Counted from the first letter of the stretch, positions 12,278-24,240 are shown. The stretch: 64,000 bases of DNA from Prostheceraeus crozeri (GCA_907163375.1 CAJQUW010016910.1:782719-846718); one strand, 5' to 3'. A program made the numbers and translations. The notes: generated by a model not told the origin, from the sequence alone.

Positions 12278-12918
12278 GTACCAGTGACGATCGACTTTCC
12301 GTTGAATTCGATAATTTGATTCTTTGGTCCTCAAGAAATGGTCTCATGCTGAATGGTAGCAAAACGAAGCTCATGGACATTCAAACAAAGCGTTCGATTT
12401 GCTTATCTCCACTCATTGATTCCAGATCCAATCATGAAATCGAAGTTGTGAAATAGTCAAAAATTCTCGGCATTACTTTGGACGATAAAATGCTATGGAG
12501 TGACCATATCGAAAGTGCCATGTGTCAAGTCAGGAGAAGATTCTACGTCCTCTACTCCTTGAAACAAATCAATGCACCTCAGCATATTTTATGGTCAGTT
12601 TATTGCGCCATAATTCGGTCAGTGGCAAGCTACGGATTTCCAGCGTGGTGTAATGTGAGCAAGTGCCATTTTCAAAGTCTTCTGGTTTTTGAAAAACGTG
12701 TCTCAAGGATATTTGGCATCTACATGAAGACAGACTTTGCAGATTTTTGTAACTCGCTCGCCGTCAATCTGGCCAAGAAAGCATTTCATACATATCACCC
12801 ACTCAATCAGATCTACGACTGTGCGGCAACGCGCTATTCCTCACGACAGGGGACCACTCATCGAAAAGTTAGAGCCAAGACAGAGCGTTTTAGATCTTCT
12901 TTTATTAAGTATGCATAA
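12278..12918 (+). pseudogene. CR1-like LINE ORF2, C-terminal part
   Basis: Immediately after the second GTACCAGT copy the LINE reading resumes in phase with DDRLSVEF, then the RT thumb (LKMLNGSKTK-type motif, here GLMLNGSKTKLM), and the C-terminal region with ILGITLDDKMLWSDHIE and SRIFGIY, ending near residues RFRSSFIKYA. One in-frame TAG lies at about 12453 just before SKILG. So the hAT insertion and this stop are two separate lesions in one LINE. Confidence 0.8.
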
Positions 12919-12980
12919 CTTCGCTTTTTCTATTTTACTCTGCATATGTTCATGCCACATCCGAATCATGTGTGATGTGC

Positions 12981-13006
12981 AATAAAGAAATATCTTATCT
13001 TATCTT
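12981..13006 (+). repeat. LINE 3' tail: AATAAA and (ATCTT)3
   Basis: AATAAA at 12981-12986 is followed by three tandem ATCTT units (12992-13006). CR1/L2-type LINEs end in short tandem repeats rather than poly(A), so this marks the 3' end of the LINE that begins near 7.6 kb. Confidence 0.7.
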
Positions 13007-13619
13007 AATTTTGAGCTTCCCATTATATAACTAGTGCTTGTCCGTCAACACTACTCAAAGCCGGCACAATCTTATAGCATCAGATTAGGAGATGTTACCG
13101 GCCAAGCTGCTTCGAGCCCCAGCCCAAAATCCCTTTGAGAAAATGGGGCTCTTTTAAAGTTGCGTCAACATGATGGAAAAAGTGCGATGGTGTTCAATCT
13201 TATTGGGAAATTGCATTGGAGAAGCATCTTTTTGATTGATATTGTTGAATGAAGTGATTGCCGCTGACAGTGTCGGATAAGAAAAGCCACGCAAATGTAT
13301 GGCATTGACAAAAAGCTGTGTATACCACCACAACACGTGATGAATGGACAGAACGTGTCAAAGTCATGGTAGACTTTTCACTTGCCCTTGTGATGCAATT
13401 ATGCTTATTTATAGAGCCATCTAGTGAAAATATTGCTTAATCACTCCAAATAATCTTGGGCACTAAATCTGTATTGCTCATTGATCGAATCTTATTCAAT
13501 TATCTCTATCATCTGCAGTAATTGCCTGATGCAAAGAGACGGGATTAAGAAAATGTGTTTATTTGTCTTTCAGTATTCTATGAACATTGATCTTGTTCCT
13601 GGTTTATGACGTTAAACTG
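13007..13619. other. No gene recognised
   Basis: Unique-looking sequence. A minus-strand stretch near 13130-13070 faintly recalls the WPxxSPxL motif of mariner transposases but is too degraded to call. Confidence 0.35.
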
Positions 13620-14670
13620 CATGCATCGTTCGACTGAGAGGTAGCACCTCACGTAATCCAGCAAGAGCCAGGTGGCTCCAGATATGCCCCTCCTGGCAGT
13701 TCTGGTCCTCCAGTGAAGTGAAGGACTGTTCATGACCCTCAGCCTAGCCAGCACATGAGATAGGAGAAGGAAAACTCCGATTCCAGACCACCTACAGCCT
13801 TGTAGGTTATGCCTCGTCAGGCAAAGGCTAGGAGAAGGGAAACTCTGATTTCAAACCGCCTAACTCTCCCACTTTGCAGTGGCTAGCGCGGGAGAGTAAG
13901 CCAGAATTCCAGTACGCAAGGTTCTATTCATGCACGATCTCCAGCATCCAGCAGCACAATCGCCATGACCTTGAATGGCGATACAAGTTCAAACAGTCAA
14001 AGTGTAGGAGGTGCTAAGAATCTCTGGGGGGAAAAGGATCTCCGCAACCTCAAGAAACCTTAACATATAACCTACAACGTCAGAACTCTCAAAGAAGACG
14101 CAAAAATAGCTGAATTAGAAGTGGAAGCTCTTGACACGGGACTGCAATCGGATGTCATAGGGTTGGCAGAAACACGATGACAAAAGGAAAACTTCATAAA
14201 ATTGAAGAAGGGACATATGTTATACCACACAACAGCATCACATGGGCAACAAGGAGTTGGCTTCCTGATTCATAAATGCATCAGCAGCAATATTCTGGAA
14301 GTCAGAGAAGTGAACACGAGAATGGTTATACTAAAAATCAAGATTAACTGGAAATTCTCTCTCAAGTTGATACAGGTCTATGCGCCCACATCAGGCAGCT
14401 TTGAAGAAGAGCTGGACAGTTTCTATTACGACTTAGAGGAGCATTTAACACAAGACAAATGATGCAAATCTTGCATTTCTTGCATTTCTACATGTTCTAT
14501 TGATAAAGCCGGAAGGCGAAAATTTTGAACGCATTAAAGGTTAATCAACGATGGGCAGGACATGTGGAGCGACGAAATGACAACCGATGGACAACACGGG
14601 TTACAGAATGGACTCCGCGCAACTACAAAAGATCACGTGCAAGATACACAATGCATTTGCATGATGAACA
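13620..14670 (+). pseudogene. RTE-type LINE, internally deleted (copy A1)
   Basis: A GC-richer 5' leader (13620-14060) precedes an APE endonuclease frame (about 14067-14462) with TYNVRTLK, DVIGLAETR, GVGFLIH and LIQVYAPTS, all typical of RTE elements; one TGA lies after ETR. At about 14528 the sequence jumps straight to the C-terminal RTE segment RWAGHVERRNDNRW followed by VTEWTPR. The reverse transcriptase is therefore deleted. Short by about 2 kb compared with a full RTE. Confidence 0.75.
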
Positions 14671-14984
14671 AGCTTAACTGGCAAAAAAGGAATAAACATT
14701 GATGGACGACATGCAGACGACATAGTTCTTATAGGGAGCAATGCTGACGAATTGCAGGAAATGTTGATAGAGGTAACGGACAGGAGCTTCAATTGTGGAC
14801 TGAAGCTGAAAACAAGAAAAACCAAAGTTTTGTTTGGACCTTTCACAATCCAAGACAGATAGACGCGTGCAGCCAAACAACCGAAGCAGTGAACAAATGC
14901 ATGTTCATAGACCAAACATTTAGCCTTCTAGGCAAAACTCAAGAAAGAGAAATACAAAGAATAATCAACGCGGGATGGGCAGTA

Positions 14985-17902
14985 GGGTAGATGGGTGCAA
15001 GAGTCCACAACGTCTGATTTCTCAAAAAAGGGAAACATTCCATGTTGGTTGTCCAATCAGATCATCATCCAATCGTAAAAGATTGTTAACCGTTTTACAC
15101 GCTATCCGTCACCAGTCGTGTCACGTGCATCGCTAAGGTAAGTATCTAACGATTACCTTGTTCGATAAAATGTTCAACTTTCACAAATGATGCGCCCTAC
15201 TGAGTAATTTAAAGCTTGTAGAAAAATTAACATTGCAGCATCAGTATTCATATCTTCATTAATTATGCTGAATCACCTGGTGTTTTCTTGGCATTCATTT
15301 GAACATTCATATCAAAGATAAGCATAACAGCAGGGGCAAAAGTCCGCTATAATTTTGGGGCAGCATACTCCTGCCCCTAGAAATGATATTGTTGAATTAT
15401 CAGGTCATAATGATATAGTATCATGGTAATGTATTATCTAATACTCTCAGATATAACTATATTTTGAAATCAGTCTATATTACGGTATGCCTACAAACTC
15501 TAGATCGCATGTAGATTATTGTAAATTCATCAATTCTACATGTAGAGCTCCTTTTCTAATGAAGCATAGACAAAATAGATTTTATTTATAAGGCATAGCT
15601 GACCTAAGTAACTAAAATAATGCTTATGGTAGATACTTCTTCATGCAATTTCAGATAAAATCATCCACATTCTTGGTGATTTCAGTGTAAAATGCGTACC
15701 TACAATCGGAAGACTCAAAGAAAGAATTTAAGTGAAGAACAGCGCATTGAAATATGCAACAGAATTCAAAATGGAGAATCTCGCCGGTCATTGGCAACAC
15801 AATTCCAAGTATCCGAGAAAACCATCAGAAATTATTTGAAACGAGTAAGCCATATCGAAAACTATTCTTTCCTAGTTATGTCCTAAATTTTATTATTTAT
15901 TTCAGGATCAAGCGCCAATCTCGTTAGGAAGATTCCAGTCAGTGTTTACACCAGATGTAGAGCAAAAACTTTACGAATACTGTTTAAAAATGGACCAATT
16001 GTTTCATGGTTTGACTCTAAAGAACCTTCGTTCACTGGCTTATGATATGGCTGAAATTTACAATATTGATAACCCATTCGATAAGAATACCAGAATGGCA
16101 GGTATCGACTGGGTGAAAGGTTTTTTTGAATAGAAATACCGGACTGTCAGTAAGAACACTTGAACATATAAGCTTGTCCCGTGCGTCCTCGTTTACTAAA
16201 CAGAGCTTTGAAATATTTTTCCGTCTTCTGAAAGAGTTATGCGATCCATATCACTTCAGCTCTGATCAGATATTCAATATGAATGAAAGTGGAGTCTCCA
16301 CTGTACCCAATAAACTCCTAAAAGTTTTAACTAAAAAGAGGAAACAATCCGTCAGTAAAGTAGTTTCTGGGGAACGAGGCATAACTACTACCATAGTCTG
16401 CACAATGAGCGCATCTAGTCAGGTTCTTAATCCGGAACTGATTGACAATGCGCCTGCTGGTGCTTTAGGATTATGTACCGACTCAGGATATATGAACTCA
16501 ACAATTTTCCCTGAGTATCTTAAGCATTTTCAGCGTCATGTTAGGCCATCGACAGAGCACCCAGTTCTTCTTATTCTTAGTAATCATATTTCACATCTGT
16601 CTTTGGAAGGCATTAAATTTTGTGAGAAAAATAATCTTCACTTGTTGACTATTCCACCGCATTCGAGTCATATGACCCAACCACTGGACCGCTGTTTCTT
16701 TGGTCCCTTCAAGAAATTGTACAGTATAGCATGTGATAATTGGATTACCAGTCATCCAGGGAGAGCGATCACGCAATATCAGGTCAGCACTTTGATCTCT
16801 GTTGCATACGGTAAAGCTGCCACTGTAGAAGTAGCTAGAAAAGCTTTTGAATGTACAGGAATTTTTCCCTTTAATTCTGAAATCTTTGACGATTCTGAAT
16901 TTTTGCCATCATCGGTAGTTGAGACGGTTGAAGAGGAGGAAGTAGATCAAAATGTAAATTGCATCGCTGTGAGCGATGCAGATGAAAAAGAGATTTCCAA
17001 TAAACCATCTACGGAATATTCTCAAGGACCATCCACATCTCAGTCGTCTAGCATGGTTTCTCCGGAGTATGTCCGTCCATACCCCAAAAGCAAAAATAGT
17101 CTTTCGAATAATAGGCTTAAACTGAAGCGGAAACAAGCTACCATATCAACTCATATGAAAACTGTCCTCCGAAAAAAGCCAATTCTAAAGAATGTAAACG
17201 CACTAAAAATAATGACAAGTCTAAGTTTTCCAAGCAATCTTCAGCTGATAACATTTTGCTGTGTTTGGAAGTCGAACTATCATCAGTCAACATGCGGTTT
17301 CAATGCACCAGATGTTATTGTTGGGCGTGTGAAACGTGCTTCGGAAGTAGTGTGTGCTTTCTATGCTCTTGAACTGTTTTGAAATTATATTGTGTACATC
17401 CTGTGTTTGCAAATACATAGTAAATGGCGAAATTATCCAGGTACTTCTACTATAGGCGATAGATGATGATACATGAATAAAAATGAAATTTTATTATTAT
17501 TAGGATGTGAAGAACATCTTGGCTTATTTGATACTCATGCTTAATGAAATGAACTGATTATATGTACAAATTTTGCTAAATTATGGATAAGCTTATCAAT
17601 AATGAAAGTTCCTAATCTAAAATTAGCAGCAAAACGTACACAAGTTATATGAATACATGCGTACTTTTACCCCTAGATATTCGTACACTTGCCCCATATA
17701 GGGGGTAAGAGTCCGAAAATGACACACGCAAATAAATGATGTCGTATTCCTCAATTATGGGTAAAACTGATTTCTTTAGCAGTACATATTAATCTTTGGA
17801 CACTGTTCTGATACAATGTTCAATTAAAGTATTAATGAAAGAGGTTTCATGGGGAAAATATTCATCCACGCGTTAAGTGCGGACTCTTGCACCCACCTAC
17901 CC
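14985..17902 (+). mobile_element. Pogo-type transposon, 2918 bp, TA duplication
   Basis: Left end GGGTAGATGGGTGCAAGAG and right end (reverse complement) GGGTAGGTGGGTGCAAGAG, each flanked by TA (14983-14984 and 17903-17904). The TIR is about 24 bp with one mismatch or indel. It encodes a HTH_psq plus DDE_1 transposase and lies in an RTE LINE. Confidence 0.88.
15692..17382 (+). pseudogene. Pogo/Tigger-group transposase (HTH_psq + DDE_1)
   Basis: Exon 1 (15692-15845) encodes a pipsqueak-type helix-turn-helix (EEQRIEICNRIQNGESRRSL). An intron with donor GTAAGC (15846) and acceptor TTATTTCAG (about 15905) follows. The second DNA-binding part is open until a T-run at about 16122, where one extra T shifts the frame into 16126-17382. 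In the 418-aa catalytic part the usual NMDE box is NMNE (N53) and the usual ILDNH box is ILSNH (S152), while QPLDR keeps D188. Two of the three metal ligands are thus replaced. A Ser/Glu-rich tail follows and a final shift near 17215 is likely. Cut-and-paste DNA transposition was the ancestral role; this copy should be inactive. Confidence 0.82.
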
Positions 17903-17948
17903 TATTTGCAAAACATAGTGATGTATTCAAGAGTAACACGCCAATGCC

Positions 17949-18048
17949 AATTCTTTGGCCATATATTCAGTCGATTGGCCCGGTAGTATATTCATTAGAA
18001 AAATGCCAGGAAATGTGGCCCGCCGAATTTTTGAGTTGAGAACCCCTG
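17949..18048. mobile_element. hAT terminal fragment, ~100 bp
   Basis: The right end reads GGCCCGCCGAATTTTTGAG then AGAACCCCTG (18048). Its reverse complement, CAGGGGTTCTCAAC...GGGCC, is a common hAT end. It separates RTE copy A2 from RTE copy B, so it may mark an insertion with its other part lost. Confidence 0.45.
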
Positions 18049-18602
18049 TTCTAGACAAAACTCATGAAAGAGAAATACAAAGAAGAATCAACGCGGAATG
18101 GGCAGTATTTGCAAGACATAAGGATGTATTCAAGAGTAACACGCCAATGTGCTTGAATAGAAGAGTGTACAATAGTTGCGTTTTGCCAGCCATCACCTAT
18201 GGATCAGAAACATGGACACTAACCTCATTCATGGAGAACAAGTTTAAAGTAGAACAACGAAAAATGGAACGAAGTATGATCGGAATCAGCAAGTGGGTCA
18301 AGAAGACCAATTGATGGAACGAAGCAAGGACGTGGTGGAAAAAGCAAAAGAAGCCAATTGGAGATGGGCAGGACATTTCGCAAGAATGCAAGACAATAGA
18401 TGGAAATCAGATTGACAGACTGGACCCCACGTTATGGAAAAAGAAGCAGAAGCAGGCCAGTAGCGAGATGGAGAGACGACATCGATAAGTTTTGTGGACA
18501 ATCAACATGGAAGAGACAAGCTTAGGATCGAAAAGAATGGAAGAAGTATACTGAGGCCTTTCTCCAACAGTGGAACAGAACAGGCTGATGATGATGATGA
18601 TT
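18049..18602 (+). pseudogene. RTE-type LINE 3' end (copy B)
   Basis: Frame to 18314 encodes the RTE C-terminal region (EREIQRRINAEWAVFARHKD, YNSCVLPAITYGSETW). It then continues in degraded form through WRDD-like sequence to a TGATGATGATGATGATT tail at about 18583-18600. GAT/TGA repeats are the usual RTE 3' tail. The 5' part is absent. Confidence 0.75.
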
Positions 18603-19365
18603 GATCTTGGAACTCTAGTAAGAGAAGCAAGTGCTGTAGCTTGAAACGTTCAATGAGCTCGATGAGCAAGCAACATCCCATTTATACCTTCTTCAATAAA
18701 AGGTATACGATTTTCCTCTTCAAACTTTCTGCTTCGTCCAGGTGCATCAAGAAAACTGCAGGTATTTTCAAATTTGGAATTTAGACGGGTGGTATCGCAG
18801 TGACGCTACAAATGCATCTCCTTCATCTTAAATGTGCACAAACTTTGAAAGGCAGATCTTTCATTTGAATAGAACAATTGGACAAATTCTAAATGAGTTG
18901 ATGGATTGGTAACTTGCACTTAGCCATCAATGAAACTTTCGACAACAGCCAAACTTTTCTTTGTGATAAATATTCAGAACTTTGTTGTCAAAGACTATCT
19001 GGTGTGCTATCTAATACCTGACCAATCTCAGAGGCCGCATTATTCGTGTCACACATGACGCAAAAATTGTTTTTATCAGATATTCCTTTGATACTTTTAT
19101 TACACGTTTACACTTATTCTATTGATGTAAACGGCAATATTGCTGTTCGAAGATGAACACATTTTTGAATAATTTATTTGATTGCTAAAACCTCATGATA
19201 ATGCTCTCCGCTTTTCGTTCTATAATTCATTTTTGAACTCAAAGTTTCGTTCTCATGCAAAAATCGAGTTATTTTGGAACACACTGACATACCCAAAAAT
19301 AAGTGATGCACAAAGATCACATGAACACTGGACAAGGCAGCAATGACGAAGAGTCCTTTTCTTAG
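18603..19365. other. No gene recognised
   Basis: No motif or repeat stands out; no long open frame. Confidence 0.35.
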
Positions 19366-19615
19366 ATAAATCAAAATTTTGTTTAGGATCAATCGATGAT
19401 TGCCGTGGCGAGCGCTTTGCCGGTTGCTGTATCCGACGTAGAGATTACTTATTCTGGTGGTATCATGATCTGTCTGGGATGGTATTAGGAACCCAGAGAA
19501 ATTCATTAACTGGGCAATGAACAATTTAACTTTCAAGATGATAATGCTCCTCATCGAGATAAGATTATCAACAAGCAGCCTTTGTCCGATTGCTGCCAAT
19601 ATTTTTATGTCTCAC
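19366..19615 (+). pseudogene. Tc1-like transposase relic
   Basis: Across several frames the plus strand spells the conserved Tc1 order: SKFCLGSIDDCRGERFAG (normally SDESRF...ERF), CCIRRRDYLFW, GGIMIC-like, then FQDDNAPHRDKIINK at about 19533-19577, which carries the second catalytic Asp. Several indels and a deletion between the blocks break it. The ORF on the opposite strand here is only a shadow. Confidence 0.55.
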
Positions 19616-19639
19616 TTTGAGATTCCCTGATCCTGATCA

Positions 19640-20989
19640 TTTGGTAAGCAAACAATGATGATTTTTGCGAGTTCTTCACTTTGTGGATTCGTTCCGACCT
19701 TCGATAAAATTTTCGCTACAGGAGGAATTAGTGTGATCATATTTCTTTTCTTGACATCCTTATTCATCCGTCAGCCATTTACGTTCAGCATTTACTTCGG
19801 TGGTAAGGTCACTAACACTGACAGCAAAACGTTGTCTGCTCATCCGACGGTCTGCTTTCTGTAAGTGTAGCAAAACTTTCTTTGAAGAGTGTAGTTTGAA
19901 AGTGACTTGAAATAGAAGTCACAGACCTATTTTAGTGACATATTGAATTTCACATATTTGAGTGTTCAATGGATCAATCAATGGACTTCTCGACCGAATA
20001 TCTCTACATCAGAATATCAATGACATCCGAGCTTGCGTCACTGTGACTTCACTCAGACAGAATACAAGTGCTTGAACAACAGAAGTTTGTCAAGTTTGTA
20101 TACATTGTCAAAAATATTGACATGATAGTTTGCAATAGATGCACACCTACTTTGTTTTTTAGTGTTTCTGTAATGTATATGTCTTATACCTGTAAACACA
20201 ATTCTACATTTACTTCAAATAAAGACTTATTGATCCTTCTTCTTCAATATTCAGCAATTAGTGATTTTGTATAAAAACCAAGTGCAAAGTCTGAAAATTC
20301 AAACATTCGTTCACCGTCATTTACTAAACATCACTTGCTGAGTTCAATTGTAAAGACAAATCAATCCGATGTTTTGGACTTGTTTTTCATTAGTCTACAT
20401 TACAGAGTGAATTTGGGATGACGAAATCAAAAGCATTGGTTAATACAAATGACCAACATTCGAAGGTAGAGGAACATTTTAATAAAAACTGTCAATGAGT
20501 TGCGATGGCATCATGTAGTACACAGATTCGGTATGATTGTCCAGAATTATGAACGACTACCCAATTTAATGGAAGTTTATTCAGTGCCAATGGGAAAGCA
20601 AGCAAAAATCACACTGCTCTGAAACATCAATTTGCTAAGCATTAATTCCAATCTAAAACACAGACTTCACAAGATTAAAAGAGAACCAAATGTGAAAAAT
20701 GCCGCCGACCTGACTAAGCGCGCTGAGAGATATTTCAATCAAAATGGATTTCAGTTGTAGAAGCTACTTCATTTTAGCTCTCTCATCATACTGTATCAAG
20801 TAATCTGCACATCAAGGTCACGACAGCGCATTAGAGATTATGAGAATTTGCCAAGCAAACAACAATTGCGTCACATACGTAGCAGTTGAAGGTCATATGA
20901 TTAACCAATTCAGCGTTTGTGTTTCTTCTGTGCATTACACAGAGGTAGTGGAAAGGTAGCTGTCATAACGTCGCTTCAGCTTCAACAGC
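19640..20989. other. Upstream region of the P450 gene
   Basis: No other gene is recognised. Close to the P450 start there is a CCAAT at 20905-20909, about 80 bp before the ATG, but no clear TATA box. Confidence 0.3.
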
Positions 20990-22558
20990 ATGGACTTCAT
21001 CACTTTTGTATTCTGTATCGTTATAGTACTGATATTAGCCACTGTGTTTCAAAGGCTTCACGATAAATACCAAGATCGTCCTCCAGGTCCAATCGGTCTT
21101 CCTTTGATTGGTCGCATTCCCTTCATCATTTATAACACTATTTTCAAGCATAATGGCAATTTGTTCGACGCTCTTACTGCAGATGGTGCTTCTCACGGAG
21201 ATATGCGATTTCTGCGTGTCGGAACACGCCATTTCTTGATTTTATCCTCATATGACGCTATCAATGAAGCATTATTCAAATCAGAGTTTTCGCAGCGGCC
21301 TCCGAGCGGTTATTTCAATCTTTATCGAAAAGTAGAATTCATTGAGAATGGCAAAAAGAAATCAGTTGGAGGGGGTCTTGCCGTGAGCAATGGCACGATT
21401 TGGCAAGTGCATCGTCGTTTTGCATTGCGTGTTCTTCGAGACTTCGGAATGGGAAAGAACGCGATTGAAAGTAAAATTCAACTCGAGGCTCACAATCTCA
21501 TCGATGAATTGATAAAGTCCTCTGAACAACCAATCAATCCAAATATGCACCTCACCAAAGCAGTGTCTAATATCATATGTCAACTCGTCTTTGGATATCG
21601 TTTAGGATATGAGGATCCTGATTTCACCCGTCAAATAACGATCATGAAAGAATTAGCACAGAGTTTTGGCTTTGGATTGTTCATGCCTATATTTTATCCA
21701 TTTCTAGAAAACGAAACGTACTTTCGCATCATGGGTGCTGACAGCTACCTCAATATCGATAAGCAATTGATGGAATATACAGAATCAAAAATTGATCATG
21801 TTGCTTCTCAATTCGATGCTGATGACGTTCCGTCCAATTACATCGAGTCTTATCTGTCTTATGCTGCTGAATGCAAGGAGAAAAAGGAGGACGGAGATTC
21901 CAACATCTCTACCTTCACTCGCGATCAATTAAAAGTTGCTGTCGCTGATTTGTTCTTGGCCGGCACAGATACCACCAGCAATGCGCTCAATTGGGCATTC
22001 ATTAACGTGGCATTGCATCAAGATTGGCAACAACAAGTCCACGAAGAGTTAGATCGAGAGCTCGGTAGCTGTTCAAATGTGAGTTTAGCGGACCGACTTC
22101 GATGTCCAAAGACACTTGCTTTCCTCGATGAGTGCATGCGCTTTTGTTCAATCGTGCCACACAATGTTGAAAGAGAAACCAATGAAGAGTTTCGATTTAG
22201 AGGAAAGCTCATTAGCCCACAAACTTACGTAATTGCTGATATTAAGTGTGCTCATAATGATCCGAGTGTATGGACCGATCCCCAATCATTTCTACCGAAC
22301 CGATTCTTGTCAGAGGATGGCCAGTATCGTCCGTCAAAGTATCTTATTGGATTCAGTATTGGAAAGCGTTCATGCATAGGAGAAAGTTTGGCTAGAGCAG
22401 AATATTTTGTGTTTTTTGCGTCGCTGATGCTGCGATTTAGAGTCGAAATGGACGAGGAGACAAAACGAAAGAGGTCTGACATTTATCATGGAACAGATGG
22501 TTTCGTCTACGCCCCGAAGGATCATCAATTAATCTTCAGACCCCGTGGCACAGAATAG
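20990..22558 (+). CDS. Cytochrome P450, CYP2-clan-like, intronless
   Basis: A complete 522-aa microsomal P450 in one exon. Residues 3-20 form an N-terminal membrane anchor, followed by the proline hinge PPGPIGLPLIG (31-41). The C-helix WxxxR is W138-R142. The I-helix oxygen-activation motif AGTDTT is 324-329, ExxR is E381-R384, the PERF-type motif is PNRF (436-439), and the heme loop FSIGKRSCIG (455-464) supplies the thiolate ligand C462. Length and hinge fit CYP2-clan enzymes, membrane-bound monooxygenases that use NADPH-P450 reductase; the substrate cannot be inferred. The ATG has A at -3 and G at +4. ATTAAA signals lie at 22592 and 22604. CYP2-clan genes are often multi-exon, so an intact single exon could be a retrocopy or a lineage trait. 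It is the only intact conventional gene in the window. Confidence 0.95.
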   Translation: MDFITFVFCIVIVLILATVFQRLHDKYQDRPPGPIGLPLIGRIPFIIYNTIFKHNGNLFDALTADGASHGDMRFLRVGTRHFLILSSYDAINEALFKSEFSQRPPSGYFNLYRKVEFIENGKKKSVGGGLAVSNGTIWQVHRRFALRVLRDFGMGKNAIESKIQLEAHNLIDELIKSSEQPINPNMHLTKAVSNIICQLVFGYRLGYEDPDFTRQITIMKELAQSFGFGLFMPIFYPFLENETYFRIMGADSYLNIDKQLMEYTESKIDHVASQFDADDVPSNYIESYLSYAAECKEKKEDGDSNISTFTRDQLKVAVADLFLAGTDTTSNALNWAFINVALHQDWQQQVHEELDRELGSCSNVSLADRLRCPKTLAFLDECMRFCSIVPHNVERETNEEFRFRGKLISPQTYVIADIKCAHNDPSVWTDPQSFLPNRFLSEDGQYRPSKYLIGFSIGKRSCIGESLARAEYFVFFASLMLRFRVEMDEETKRKRSDIYHGTDGFVYAPKDHQLIFRPRGTE

Positions 22559-22560
22559 CA

Positions 22561-23281
22561 CTGGACTGATTGTCAAAAAAAGAAGCATGACATTAAATTC
22601 TGAATTAAAGATCCGTTTTACTAATAGTCTACTATGCTTTACATTTATTGTCCATAAAATTCAATTTTGAGCATCATCATTTTCACTATTGACGGTAGAA
22701 GTTGCTAATGGACTGTGCTTTAGGGTGCTTCAAGTGTCACACAAGAAAGTAGCATCATCTATTTCCATTTGTAGCATTATCAAAACGTGGGCTAATAACA
22801 GGAGATTTATTGTCAAAAAGGCTACAGATAACTGTGATTCTGGAAGCCTATTCGCCCAAGCCCTCAAAGACCGGCCCTGTTCCATCTTGATCGACCCCAT
22901 CCACATTGATCAAAACTGATTTATTTTATGAAACATGTCATGATGCACGGAGCCGTTTCTGGTTTTGATGTTCTTTAACCCATTTAGGACCGCATAAAGA
23001 TAACATAGTTGAAATTATGTTTTCGCATGATGGCTTGCTTGTTTTAACCCAAATATCACTATCCCAGAGTTTCAGAATAATCGCAACACCCAATTCGTGA
23101 AAAAAGACCGTAACGTAAAAGTAGCGCTGGTCCAAACCGTACTAAATAATCTAAATTTCATATTTTATGAAAATTGTATCAAAAATGTCAATTTGTCGTG
23201 CAGTTCATTATCTTAACGGTAAAAACATATAAATATAATATAACAGTGAAAACAGGCACTGTTTTCACACTACCACAGAAG
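22561..23281. other. No gene recognised
   Basis: P450 3' flank. No conserved frames or clear repeats. Confidence 0.35.
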
Positions 23282-23505
23282 TCATTCAGATGAATGTCTC
23301 GCAAAGCAACCGATGTGACACGGAATGTCACACGTTTCACACCGGCATATAACCGGACATCCTCCTTTTTCTGAACGGGTCGGACATGAAATTACTTGGC
23401 AACGCATGCGCCTCATCATTTTTCCAATTTGGTGCCGGTGATGAACGGGATCAGGAAGACGTTTACGGGTTCGAGCCGCTCGTCGGTGGGTCATTAGATG
23501 GCTGA
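23282..23505 (-). pseudogene. Cysteine-rich C-terminal exon of a piggyBac-like protein
   Basis: A minus-strand acceptor (ATTTATTTCAG) precedes an open frame ending in a compact Cys/His cluster: RCQVISCPTRSEKG, then CRCETCDIPCHIGCFARH. The CxxC...CFxxxH arrangement is that of the C-terminal zinc-binding domain of piggyBac transposases and PGBD proteins. The catalytic core is not adjacent. It might once have belonged to the piggyBac core at 34119-32788 on the same strand, but that is conjecture. Confidence 0.4.
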
Positions 23506-24037
23506 AATAAATTTGTATTACTTTGTATCAAGAAACACATAGATTAGTGCTATACAGTAAATGATAACGTTTTCTCTTAAGTAGAAAAATTCATTTAAAA
23601 CGTTTCCACACTTATTGAAGGTAGGTCTACTGCCATTTTACTAATACAATATGTATAAAAGCAATATGTAAAGGTGCTATATATCAAACAAAAAGCAATA
23701 TATTTATGAGATGCAATACTATAACACTATCTCAATAAAGAAGTTTTTATATGGTCACATGTATTCCTGTTAGAACTTAGAACACGATATACGAAATCAT
23801 GCATGATAGAGGCCCAGCAAAATATGAAAATGGCATTAAATTTATGTATTGAGCTTACATTTATATTCCACAGGGTCGTAGCTAGCGAACCAAATATCTG
23901 CTCAAACAGAAAAATATTCCTTACACAACATCAGCTATCAGAAGGTGAATAGTTTCATCATGAAAGGGACAATAATATGCTTATTTCTAGTGCAATAATA
24001 GAAATATGCTCCCAAGCGGAAACCAAGGAAAACAGAA

Positions 24038-24069
<32 letters not shown>

Positions 24070-24240
24070 TTGGCTTACCGAGTCACTTGTCTCCTGAACT
24101 CCAATTGGTCCATCTTGCTGTTGTTCGCGGCTCGAAACAATTACAGTAGGTACGCGTTTAACATAAATCCCTCCAGGATCCACTTTACTAATGACCAATA
24201 CCATTTTCTGCCCTTCATTGAAATGTGATAAAACTGAGCT
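23506..24240. other. AT-rich spacer with an (AT)n tract
   Basis: No gene recognised. A short AT dinucleotide tract lies at 24038-24070. Confidence 0.4.

Larger units (their letters stand above)
14684..17948 (+). pseudogene. RTE-type LINE fragment (copy A2), split by a pogo element
   Basis: From 14684 the frame gives the RT C-motif (HADDIVLIGSNADEL, normally FADD) and the thumb, then SLLGKTQEREIQRIINAGWA to 14984. The pogo-like transposon occupies 14985-17902, and 17905-17948 continues the RTE (KHSDVFKSNTPM region). The homologous stretch in copy B at 18051-18148 has the uninterrupted order, which shows that the junction reads through once the transposon and one TA are removed. Confidence 0.75.

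Noticed and set aside
13070-13340. Minus-strand frames recalling a mariner transposase (WPxxSPxL-like)
   Set aside because: Only one weak motif, several stops, and no TIR or TA duplication.
19174-19599. 141-codon minus-strand ORF
   Set aside because: It is antisense to the Tc1 relic whose FQDDNAPH motif is clear on the plus strand.
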